From a virus, in the IMG/VR virus record IMGVR_UViG_3300025570_000082, positions 1 through 28,764 of that record: 28,764 nucleotides of DNA. One strand, 5' to 3'. Positions 10,801 to 17,398 of the stretch are shown here, piece by piece. The position numbers were made by a program, and so were the translations under genes. The first letter of the stretch is position 1, and each line of letters starts with the position of its first letter. Below the pieces are notes generated by a model, which saw only the letters and a list, made by a program, of their open reading frames with translations, was not told the DNA's origin and ran no database searches.

Positions 10801-11827
10801 CTGTTCCACCGTTTTCTGTACCGTCTGTTACAAATTCATATGAGCCAGGTAGTTCTGTACTTTCATTTGACCATTCTGTTCTTGCGAAAATCCATGAGGT
10901 ATTCGCGTTACCTTTTTGGATAAGATCATAAGAACCATTTTCTGTAGAATTAACCTGGTCTTTAACAACTAGATTATCTCCGATGTCCCAAGATGTAATG
11001 TCGTCGATATAAAGAACTGAAACTGGGTCAAGTGTAATAGTAGATGAAACAATAGTATTGCCGCTTTCGAAAATACCGCCAAGATCAGCCGTAGTCGCGC
11101 CAAGTGCCGATGGGCGAACTAAAAGTCCTTGTACTAATCCATCAACATATCTTTTATTAGTAGCATCTGTTGGTAAAATAGGATCGCTGATAACTTTAAC
11201 AGTTTCTTCAATACTTTGAATTTCAGCTTCTAAATATCTTCTGTTAACTACGTCTTGAGAATTAACAGGATCTTCTACGTTAACAATTCGATGAATACCA
11301 GCATTAATAACTGCATCAGCTGTAGCTAAACTAAAGTTAATATCGCTAGGCGCGGAAATAGTATTACCGGTGATTGTGAATTCACCAATTTCTGCAAGAC
11401 TTAATTCTCTAAGTTCGTTTGTTGTTTCACCAAGTGTGATTGCAGTACTACCAAGTGTAATGTCTTTAGAACCAATTACACTATCTGAGACAATAAAGTT
11501 ATTAGCGTCTAATCCTGCATTAGAGAAACCAGTAATATGACCAAATTGGTCAATAGTAGCATTTTGAACAAATTCGAGTGTACTATTAGTTGTATTTGCT
11601 TCGGTAGATGTAACTGAATGAGATATAACGAGGTTTGCTGATTCACCACCAGCGCCAATATCTAATGTTGTAATGGCTATTCCGTCGCCAGACAAAATCT
11701 CGCTAACGTATGGCCCTACGGTATCAATACCTAAGGTAATTGAATCTGGAACTATTACCGGTCTTTTTTCGCCAGTAGCAACAAGGCGAATATTCTTGGT
11801 TGAGCCAACTTTAACTTTAACAGTCAC
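7865..11827 (-). CDS. Tail-fibre protein with duplicated KDQ/ENGSY modules
   Basis: This 1320-residue protein begins at a GTG codon at 11827; GGAGG at 11836-11840, 8 nt upstream, decides the start. The stop of the preceding gene is only 3 nt away, so the two are probably translated together. Residues about 200-365 and 1100-1240 hold two copies of one module: a (R/K)YVDxxxQGL lead, then LVVKDQ or LVLVKDQ-type, ENGSY, WxxxRxE, GTGWV and W-QFSGxGTY. This module is widespread in phage fibres. Two FEGYDG(x)xW hairpins with a following VIDxDxxT strand lie near residues 442 and 596. Two YYDSND-type repeats near 939 (FVDSDNTSYYIDSAGTS) and 1016 (FVDTDATTYFLHPGG) link it to the giant fibre at 1-5511. 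It ends in a short beta segment without an S74 chaperone. A virion fibre role is well supported; its receptor and position are not known. Confidence 0.92.
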   Translation of the reverse strand: MTVKVKVGSTKNIRLVATGEKRPVIVPDSITLGIDTVGPYVSEILSGDGIAITTLDIGAGGESANLVISHSVTSTEANTTNSTLEFVQNATIDQFGHITGFSNAGLDANNFIVSDSVIGSKDITLGSTAITLGETTNELRELSLAEIGEFTITGNTISAPSDINFSLATADAVINAGIHRIVNVEDPVNSQDVVNRRYLEAEIQSIEETVKVISDPILPTDATNKRYVDGLVQGLLVRPSALGATTADLGGIFESGNTIVSSTITLDPVSVLYIDDITSWDIGDNLVVKDQVNSTENGSYDLIQKGNANTSWIFARTEWSNESTELPGSYEFVTDGTENGGTGWVVTVSDASTFEINQDDINWTQFSGEGTYVAGQGLTLAGSSFVVNETQILSQITPVDDTVTISGTGSLRLPVGTTALRPTAVQGMVRFNAEDGQFEGYDGIAWAGLGGVIDVDQDTKIVAESSPGADNDELKFYAGGTLAATISANTAAFTGDVSIAGNLTIGDQDTDTVSFTADVTSHIVPDADRTYSLGSDLKNWYKLNVDTITSSDGIVKFSDTGAIKIPTANTALRPIGQAGMLRFNSDEGRFEGYDGTIWSGLAGSVIDLDKNTYIIAETSAGSNNNELDFVTDNVQRMQIGSTGDLLFGSNLDKLIINYTTGDMYVNGKLTATNNLIIDPVGYISVANNTITDVATPVNPGDAVNLQYLNDEFASGLTIVDNANTYTDGINLLASPTLSLGRGLELIDLDTANNTLEFGLDVTGVQPAMYGTDGFTPRIRITEDGRIDFATDIPLELQANAIPNFTETSRDIIALMFTDGNANNEGIIAVNDDAGDVMNLLAKNFTVTLDGDVSGSAQVTRLSDTTITTALTADFISNLIPTDANSGITVTHTAGPNSNATIELDFDYLDTQYITTAGGTSTGDIIAPRFVDSDNTSYYIDSAGTSRINTMEVGFGATNSQIKMRDGPGSFSYLYSTAGKIGFLNNTFNFAAYSERSTGNWVVDNGDVRAERFVDTDATTYFLHPGGTDSNLKQITIEDKLVVSDISIGGDIGVRTIATSTGILNINSDNGISLDGSGNDLDVNSSKITNLLNPTTGQDAATKSYVDAVAQGLRVIPAALAATTENLNASFAGGVITSTVAEAFSVDGVTAWSIGDIVLVKDQTTTLENGSYTVTIVGDGSTQWELTRGEYFNESSEIPGAFQFVTDGTLNSGTGWVATVDDAETFTVGTNDVIWYQFSGAGTYTAGEALTLTGTEFSITDGDIANNKLANPQFTINGEAGANTVIALGETLTIEGTDGVDTTISSGKVSIAVTTLDGGTF
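8115..11175 (-). repeat. Duplicated fibre module (8115-8530 and 10730-11175)
   Basis: The two ends of this span encode related domains of about 140-150 residues. Shared landmarks in order are YVDxxxQGL, ALxATTxxL, W(D/S)IGD, VKDQ, ENGSY, EFVTDGT or QFVTDGT, GTGWV, and QFSGxGTY. The copies differ widely in DNA, so the duplication is old. They flank the whole central body of the fibre, one near the base and one near the tip. Confidence 0.8.
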
Positions 11828-11830
11828 GAC

Positions 11831-12157
11831 TTAAACCTCCGTGATGGTTGATATAACAAACGCAAGTCCATCAACGATTTTTGACAATTCTCCGGTTTGC
11901 TTTCTCATCATAACATCATATTGGTATTTTCCGGGCGTTAGCTGACTAGTTACATCAGCAGATAATATTAATGTAATATCATTATCGGTTTTTTCGAATT
12001 CAAACTCTGCAGATCTTTTTGCGGAGTATATCTTTTTCAGATCTCCGAAGAAAGTGTAAGCTGCAATAGGTAGATCTAAGTCATCGTCGTCAAATAACTC
12101 GACTGTAAGTCTGAAATCGGTACCTTGATCTATGTAAATGTTTAATTGAGAACTCAT
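11831..12157 (-). CDS. Small beta-sandwich-type phage structural protein
   Basis: This 108-residue protein starts at ATG 12157 with AAAGAGAT just upstream and a TATAAATA octamer 26 nt away. The pattern is IDQGTDFRLTVELFDDDD, then LPIAAYTFFGDLKK, then ITLILSADVTSQLTPGKYQYDVMM, then a final strand ending VISTITEV. It fits a family of small all-beta proteins, about 100-120 residues, found beside tail-fibre genes in many phages and prophages (lead IxQGxTF, end YDLEL...G.V.V.PEVT). The family is usually annotated as hypothetical or minor structural. It has no signal peptide or membrane segment. It lies directly before the 1320-residue fibre, so a baseplate or fibre-connector role is a reasonable guess, but no function is shown. 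Confidence 0.85.
   Translation of the reverse strand: MSSQLNIYIDQGTDFRLTVELFDDDDLDLPIAAYTFFGDLKKIYSAKRSAEFEFEKTDNDITLILSADVTSQLTPGKYQYDVMMRKQTGELSKIVDGLAFVISTITEV
11836..11840 (-). promoter_or_regulatory. Strong GGAGG ribosome binding site fixing a GTG start
   Basis: On the minus strand GGAGG lies 8 nt before the GTG at 11827 and overlaps the last codons of the upstream 108-residue gene. It is one of the best Shine-Dalgarno matches at any start in the window. It explains why a GTG start is used efficiently for a large structural protein. Confidence 0.8.
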
Positions 12158-12183
12158 GTTATATCTCTTTATCCTATTTTCTT

Positions 12184-12191
12184 TATTTATA
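12184..12191 (-). promoter_or_regulatory. T4-type late promoter octamer
   Basis: An exact TATAAATA on the minus strand lies 26 nt before the ATG at 12157. It is immediately downstream, in the direction of transcription, of the intrinsic terminator at 12207-12231. Terminator followed by promoter marks a clean boundary between two late transcription units. The unit it starts covers the 108-residue protein, the 1320-residue fibre and, since no further octamer is seen, probably the 742-residue fibre. Confidence 0.82.
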
Positions 12192-12206
12192 ATAGAAGGA
12201 GATTAT

Positions 12207-12231
12207 TTAAAAAGGGGGCTAAGCGCCCCCT
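12207..12231 (-). terminator. Intrinsic terminator after the collagen-like fibre gene
   Basis: A perfect 7-bp GC-rich stem pairs 12213-12219 with 12225-12231 (AGGGGGC with GCCCCCT) around a 5-base loop. Read on the minus strand it is followed by a run of T (12209-12213) and further AT-rich sequence. It begins 30 nt after the stop codon of the collagen-like fibre. This is the only strong hairpin-plus-T-tract in the gaps of the window. Confidence 0.9.
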
Positions 12232-12260
12232 CATAATTTTAAATAAACCGAGAACTGTTA

Positions 12261-15200
12261 TTAACCTTTGAGCTGGTCAACGTCACTCTTAAGTTCTTTA
12301 ATCGCTTCAATCAAAAGTCCAACAATGTTTGCATAAGCAACACTCTTGATGTTTTCACCGTTTGGATCAGTAGAAACAACTTCTGGGAGTACGTTTTCTA
12401 CTTCTTGTGCAATCAAACCAACTTTTCTAACACCGGGTCTTGATTTCATATCGAAGTAAACACCTCTCATATTAGATACTTTTTCAAGAGCGTTGTTAAT
12501 AGTTTCGATATTCTCTTTCAATCTTTCGTCTGAGTTAGCATTTACGTCACCAGTAGCAGTAAAGTCACCAGTAGCTAAGTCGAAGTTAAATATATCTGTA
12601 GCAGCTGAATTTTTGAATTTAACCGATGTTGCAATACTAGTATTCGCTCTCATAACTAACGCACCGAGCGAACTGTCGAAGTATTGCTTAACATTACCGC
12701 TACCTTCTGCTCCGCCAAATGACAATACTACATCATTTGGAAAGTGGAACTCAGCATTGTTACCAGTTATTGATCCCGCGGTTAGTGTACCAACAACTAC
12801 CATGTTGCCTTCAATCTGGGCGTTTTCTACTGTTAATTCATCTGCACTTGAAGTATAAAAGAAGTTAGATTCACCGCCAGGATTTGGGCCACCTGTAGTT
12901 AAAAGAGGTCTGTGAGGAGTACCAAACTCCACAAATCCAATAGCTAATGGCGATTCTTGCAATACAGTAGACTGATCATGAATATTCTGGATGTTTTCAA
13001 TACCACCTTGAATACCAGGACCCTGCACACCTTGAGTACCTTGGAAGCCACGTTCACCTTGAACACCTTGAGCTGCCTGAACACCTTGAATACCCTGCGT
13101 GCCTTGTCCTGGGAAGCCTTGAATACCGAGTTGACCTTGAACACCTTGAGTACCCTGTGTACCTTGAGCGCCAAAACCTGGGATACCCTGAATACCAAAG
13201 TCACCCTGAATGCCTTGAGAACCTTGAGGACCAGTAGTACCTAGGCCGCCGTCAAGTCCTTGAAAACCATCCCAGCCTTGAACACCTTGAGATCCTTGGA
13301 AACCTTCGTCACCAAGTTCACCATTGTTACCTTGAATACCTTGGAAACCACCGAGACCTTGAAGACCTTCATCACCAATACCTGCAGCACCTTGGAAACC
13401 TTGAATACCTTGGTTACCAGTGCCATCTTGGCCTTGAAGGCCCTGTGTACCAAACTCGCCTTCAAGGCCTTGAACGCCTTGGAAACCAATAGTACCTTGT
13501 CCGCCAACACCTTGAACACCTTGGGAACCAGTGTCGCCTTCGGTACCTTGCGAACCTTGTACGCCTTGAGTACCTTGCAAACCAAAACCAATTGGTCCGT
13601 CATTACCTTGTACGCCTTGATGTCCTGCTTGCTGAATACCTTGCAAGCCTTGGAAACCCTGAATACCAGTAGCGCCAAGACCAGCAATACCTTGAGGACC
13701 GGATTCGCCTTGAATACCTTGTATACCAGTTCCTAGCAGACCTTGAATACCTTGAGACCCTTGGAAACCTTCATCGCCATCAGCGCCAGCAATACCCTGA
13801 ACACTTTGTGTTCCTTGTGTTCCTTGTGAACCTTGTGTACCGCTTCCACCGACAAAACCTGCCGTACCTTGAGCACCAAGCTCGCCTTGCAAACCTTGTG
13901 TACCTTGGATACCGATTCCACCGCCACCACCTTGTATACCAGTATCACCCTGAATACCAGTAAAGCCCTGAACACCTTGCGGACCTAATGGGCCAATGTC
14001 ACCAGTTCTTGCGAATGTAATGATAATATCTTCAGCATCTGCAAAAACACTTACTGAACCACTTACCACTCCACATGCAATTGTGAAGTAACCAGCATTT
14101 TCTGTTAATGAAGAAATAGTAAATATTGTAAACTTACTAGGATCTGCTTTTTCCGATATTTTAAAGTGACCTTTAATCGGGCTAGTTGAATCATCAATTG
14201 TTCTTAGGAATGGTTGGATATCAACAAAGCCGTCATCTCTATCATCCATGAACATAGCAGTTGCAGAAGCAAAATCAGTAGCATTAAACTTAAGAGTACC
14301 AACACCCGGATCTGTAGCTGCAATGTCAGTGCTATAAGTGTAATCAAATGTTACACCACCAAATCCACCAGTATTACCTTGTAGACCACCAGTACCTTGG
14401 TTACCATCAGTCCCTTGAATACCTTGTGGGCCAATTGGTCCTGGGAAACCTTGAATACCAAGATCACCTTGAATACCAAACGTTCCTTGTGCACCCTGAG
14501 TACCCGCTCCAGTTGTACCTTGTGGACCAAAGTCACCTTGTAAACCTTGCAATGACTGTACACCTTGAGTACCTTGAACGCCTATGTCACCAGCGCGAGT
14601 AAACGTAAAGATGATATCTGTATTATTTGTAAAGTAAGTTGCGTCAGCATTGGCTGATTTAGTTAAGTATGTTACACTAAAATTATAATAAGCTGCATTC
14701 TCTACTAACGCAGTAAGAGAGTATAATATAAACTCTGCTGGATCAGCGATCGAAACAATTTTAATATAGCCTAATAATGCACTACCGCCGTCATCTAAAC
14801 TTCTTAGATACGGATCTAAGTTTGCACCATTAGTTTCTGTATCAGAAATTCTTAAGATTGTAGCTGCAGTTAAATCAGCGTTATTAAACTTAATTAAGCC
14901 TGAAGCAGGACCTGTTGGCGAAGTGTCCGGAGTAAAGTCATACTCAAAAGAAGCACCACCATAAGCGCCAGCAATACCTTGTGCACCTTGTAAACCCTGA
15001 ACACCTTGAATGCCAGAGAAACCTTGAACACCTTGAATGCCAGTATCACCTTGAATACCAGTATCGCCTTGAATGCCAGTATCACCTTGAATACCTGCCG
15101 CACCGCGTGGAACAAAGTTAATAAGAGTCTTAGGACCGTGGCCGCCACCAATTACATCAGTAGCCCAACTTGTGCTTATAACACCGTATTGTCCGACATA

Positions 15201-16976
15201 AGTTATGTCAAACCAACCGAATGTTTTACCGGCACCATCCCAAGTAAAGTTTGAGAATTCGTACACAACCTGATGGTGTCCTGCAGGACCATTACCATCA
15301 TCAAAACTTTCGATTACGATAAGACCTTTATTAGCTCCAGGAATTGCAGCTAACCAATCAAACGTTTCATCGATATCGTTTGTAAAATTATCTAACGGAA
15401 CATCATCAATTGTTAAGATTGTAGCAGTTTCAATATTGTCAGTGTTAAGTTTCCAGCCGCTCGTGCCTGGAGCAGTAGATGCTGTTATATTGCTTACAAA
15501 GTTGAACTCGTGAGTTAAACCACCGTAATGACCAACCGCTCCCTGAACACCGACAAAACCTTGCGTGCCTTGGAAACCTTGTGTACCTTGGTTACCAGTT
15601 CCACCTTGCAGGCCTTGAAATCCTTGGAAACCCTGAATACCAATTGTACCTTGGAAGCCTTGAACACCTTGTGTTCCTTGGAAACCAACATCACCTTGGA
15701 TACCTTGTGTTCCTTGCACACCTTGAACACCCTGATTACCTTGGATGCCCTGCGTCCCTTGGATACCTTGTATACCAGTATCACCTTGGATGCCTTGTGT
15801 AGACTGATGTCCTTGAACACCTTGTGTACCTTGGAAACCAATGTCGCCTTGGATACCGGTTGTACCTTGTGTTGATTGCGGGCCTTGCACACCTTGAGCA
15901 CCAGATTCTGATATCGATACTATAATGTCATCATTAAGAGAAAAACTACCATTATGACCGACATAATCTACGTCAAGTGTAAACCATCCAGTATTGTCTG
16001 TTATATCAGTTACATGAAATACTGCGAATACGGAAATGTCACTAACTTTGGTAAACTTTAAGCTACACTTGATGGGATTAGTTGATGCATCAACAGTATT
16101 CCAAATATTGGAAATGTCTACTGTGCCAGGACCGGCGAAATCATTTATATAGATTCTATTTGTACTTGGATACGGCTGCGCGCCGAATCTTAAAGTCTTT
16201 GTGCCAGGATCAGCTGCAGCGTTATTAGTATCAAACGCGAATTCAAAAGAAATTCCACCGTATGAACCAGTAGTACCTTGGATACCAGTATCACCTTGGA
16301 TACCAGTTGTGCCTTGATTACCCTGTACGCCTTGGTTGCCCTGAATACCTTGGATACCAGTATCACCTTGGATACCAGTATCACCTTGCACACCCTGTAC
16401 GCCTTGAGTTCCTTGGATCCCTTGAATACCTTGTGTACCTTGAATACCTACTGTGCCTTGTACACCTTGTGTACCTTGGAATCCTCGGAAACCACGAGAA
16501 CCTTGAATACCTTCTTGACCGATAGTACCTTGGTTGCCTTGAATACCTTGGAAGCCAGTGAAACCTTGTACACCGCGAAATGAGCCAACGTTAATCCAAT
16601 TTACACCGTCATAAACCCAAAGTTCATCATCAGCTTCATCAATTACTGCTTGTCCTGTTGTTGCCGATCCAAACGCAGTATTAAGAGTTGCTTGTGGATC
16701 ACCACCCGCATCAACATCGGGAACTGAACCAATAACATCAAAGCCTGGGCCATAAGTACCTTGCGTACCTTGTAAACCATCATCACCTTGAATACCAGTT
16801 GTGCCTTGAATGCCAGCTCCAACACTATTCCATGCTATACCTGTAGATACGTATATTAAACCGTCAGTACCATACGCAATAGCACCTTTGTACGGAGCTG
16901 GATCTAATTGAATAGGGACAGCTTGCGGTGTACCCTGTCCAATTATTCTACTTCCGCTTATAGATTTAAAAGCCAT
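12261..16976 (-). CDS. Collagen-like fibre with C-terminal S74 self-cleaving chaperone
   Basis: This 1571-residue protein starts at ATG 16976, overlapping the previous stop as TAATG, with GAGGAT upstream. Residues 1-55 form a virion-attachment-type head. Most of residues 57-1320 are Gly-x-Gln triplets such as GIQGTQGVQG, a collagen-like triple-helix shaft with Gln rather than Pro in the third place. Four related beta domains interrupt it at about 238-357, 482-622, 670-795 and 869-992. Residues 1320-1481 are a beta-rich trimeric region (NAQIEGNMVVVGTLTAGSI). Residues 1482-1571 are a Peptidase_S74 intramolecular chaperone: SDERLKENI, then VGLIAQEVE, then a helical LLIEAIKELKSDVDQL end. In the family the Ser of SDERLKEN and the Lys of KEN act in self-cleavage after trimer folding, so release of about 90 residues is predicted. 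Identity as a fibre is very secure; the receptor is unknown. Confidence 0.96.
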   Translation of the reverse strand: MAFKSISGSRIIGQGTPQAVPIQLDPAPYKGAIAYGTDGLIYVSTGIAWNSVGAGIQGTTGIQGDDGLQGTQGTYGPGFDVIGSVPDVDAGGDPQATLNTAFGSATTGQAVIDEADDELWVYDGVNWINVGSFRGVQGFTGFQGIQGNQGTIGQEGIQGSRGFRGFQGTQGVQGTVGIQGTQGIQGIQGTQGVQGVQGDTGIQGDTGIQGIQGNQGVQGNQGTTGIQGDTGIQGTTGSYGGISFEFAFDTNNAAADPGTKTLRFGAQPYPSTNRIYINDFAGPGTVDISNIWNTVDASTNPIKCSLKFTKVSDISVFAVFHVTDITDNTGWFTLDVDYVGHNGSFSLNDDIIVSISESGAQGVQGPQSTQGTTGIQGDIGFQGTQGVQGHQSTQGIQGDTGIQGIQGTQGIQGNQGVQGVQGTQGIQGDVGFQGTQGVQGFQGTIGIQGFQGFQGLQGGTGNQGTQGFQGTQGFVGVQGAVGHYGGLTHEFNFVSNITASTAPGTSGWKLNTDNIETATILTIDDVPLDNFTNDIDETFDWLAAIPGANKGLIVIESFDDGNGPAGHHQVVYEFSNFTWDGAGKTFGWFDITYVGQYGVISTSWATDVIGGGHGPKTLINFVPRGAAGIQGDTGIQGDTGIQGDTGIQGVQGFSGIQGVQGLQGAQGIAGAYGGASFEYDFTPDTSPTGPASGLIKFNNADLTAATILRISDTETNGANLDPYLRSLDDGGSALLGYIKIVSIADPAEFILYSLTALVENAAYYNFSVTYLTKSANADATYFTNNTDIIFTFTRAGDIGVQGTQGVQSLQGLQGDFGPQGTTGAGTQGAQGTFGIQGDLGIQGFPGPIGPQGIQGTDGNQGTGGLQGNTGGFGGVTFDYTYSTDIAATDPGVGTLKFNATDFASATAMFMDDRDDGFVDIQPFLRTIDDSTSPIKGHFKISEKADPSKFTIFTISSLTENAGYFTIACGVVSGSVSVFADAEDIIITFARTGDIGPLGPQGVQGFTGIQGDTGIQGGGGGIGIQGTQGLQGELGAQGTAGFVGGSGTQGSQGTQGTQSVQGIAGADGDEGFQGSQGIQGLLGTGIQGIQGESGPQGIAGLGATGIQGFQGLQGIQQAGHQGVQGNDGPIGFGLQGTQGVQGSQGTEGDTGSQGVQGVGGQGTIGFQGVQGLEGEFGTQGLQGQDGTGNQGIQGFQGAAGIGDEGLQGLGGFQGIQGNNGELGDEGFQGSQGVQGWDGFQGLDGGLGTTGPQGSQGIQGDFGIQGIPGFGAQGTQGTQGVQGQLGIQGFPGQGTQGIQGVQAAQGVQGERGFQGTQGVQGPGIQGGIENIQNIHDQSTVLQESPLAIGFVEFGTPHRPLLTTGGPNPGGESNFFYTSSADELTVENAQIEGNMVVVGTLTAGSITGNNAEFHFPNDVVLSFGGAEGSGNVKQYFDSSLGALVMRANTSIATSVKFKNSAATDIFNFDLATGDFTATGDVNANSDERLKENIETINNALEKVSNMRGVYFDMKSRPGVRKVGLIAQEVENVLPEVVSTDPNGENIKSVAYANIVGLLIEAIKELKSDVDQLKG
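12264..12533 (-). other. Peptidase_S74 chaperone domain, predicted cleavage before Ser1482
   Basis: The codon at 12531-12533 is the Ser of the N-SDERLKEN motif, residue 1482 of the collagen-like fibre. The family's Ser-Lys pair is present (Ser1482 and the Lys of LKEN). The following VGLIAQEVE and the C-terminal leucine-rich helix are standard for the domain. In known members it assembles the trimer and is then cut off, so the mature fibre should lack these 90 residues. Confidence 0.9.
13020..16810 (-). repeat. Gly-x-Gln collagen-like triplet repeats with four beta inserts
   Basis: The DNA is a degenerate 9- and 18-nt repeat encoding G-(I/V/F)-Q-G-x-Q triplets. The longest block, about 13020-14000, holds roughly 100 triplets with rare breaks such as GIQQAG. 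Inserts near 16262-15905, 15530-15110, 14965-14590 and 14368-14000 share an entry motif (Y/F)GG-x-(S/T)-(F/H)-(E/D) and, in three of four, a (S/T)RAGDIG-like exit. The repetitive bases leave few stops on the other strands, so long false reading frames are seen across this region in both directions. Confidence 0.93.
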
Positions 16977-17398
16977 TATACATCATCCTCTTCGGATTGA
17001 CCCAGCGTAAAGGATAGTGAAGCATCTACTGCTAAGTTTGTATCACATTTAATTTCTAGCAAATCACCAGATTTAAAGAACTGACCATTAAGCGGCAGAG
17101 GAATTGTGTCATAAGCAGGAAGTTGAAGATTTCTAATAATCCAAAATTCTGCGTTAACATCTTCTCTATGAGTTCTTACATCAATTGCAACAGTGTTTGC
17201 TGTAAAGTTACACAGAATGAGAGGCGAAATAACTTCGCCTACTCCCGGTTCTACTGTTGTTGATCCACCAAAGACAAGCTCCGGTACCTCATAGTTAGGT
17301 ACCTCGATCATTGTTTGCCAGTTGGTCGTCAATGTAAAAGACTTTGCGACCGGTTTTGCATCTGGCGCCTGAGATGTTACGATTGTTGTAATAGCCAT
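16976..17398 (-). CDS. Small virion-type protein coupled to the collagen-like fibre
   Basis: This 140-residue protein starts at ATG 17398, overlapping the stop of the 3371-residue gene as TAATG. It ends at a TAA that overlaps the start of the next gene in the same way. The sequence is beta-rich: SFTLTTNWQTMIEVPNYEVP, LILCNFTANTVAIDVRTHRED, AEFWIIRNLQLPAYDTI, PLNGQFFKSGDLLEI, ending in an acidic EEDDV tail. It has no signal peptide or membrane helix. The RTHRED/LPAYDTI/PLNGQF pattern recalls small conserved proteins in the tail-fibre regions of T4-like marine phages, which is recollection rather than a search. The tight coupling suggests it is made in step with the collagen-like fibre, perhaps as an adaptor. 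No enzymatic motif is seen. Confidence 0.85.
   Translation of the reverse strand: MAITTIVTSQAPDAKPVAKSFTLTTNWQTMIEVPNYEVPELVFGGSTTVEPGVGEVISPLILCNFTANTVAIDVRTHREDVNAEFWIIRNLQLPAYDTIPLPLNGQFFKSGDLLEIKCDTNLAVDASLSFTLGQSEEDDV

Noticed and set aside
13260-13736. Plus-strand reading frame of about 158 codons rich in Leu-Asn-Thr repeats
   Set aside because: It is the reverse complement of the collagen-like triplets, whose biased codons contain few stops on the other strand. No ribosome binding site or promoter precedes it. The same holds for frames at 14348-14602, 15528-15875 and 16278-16583.
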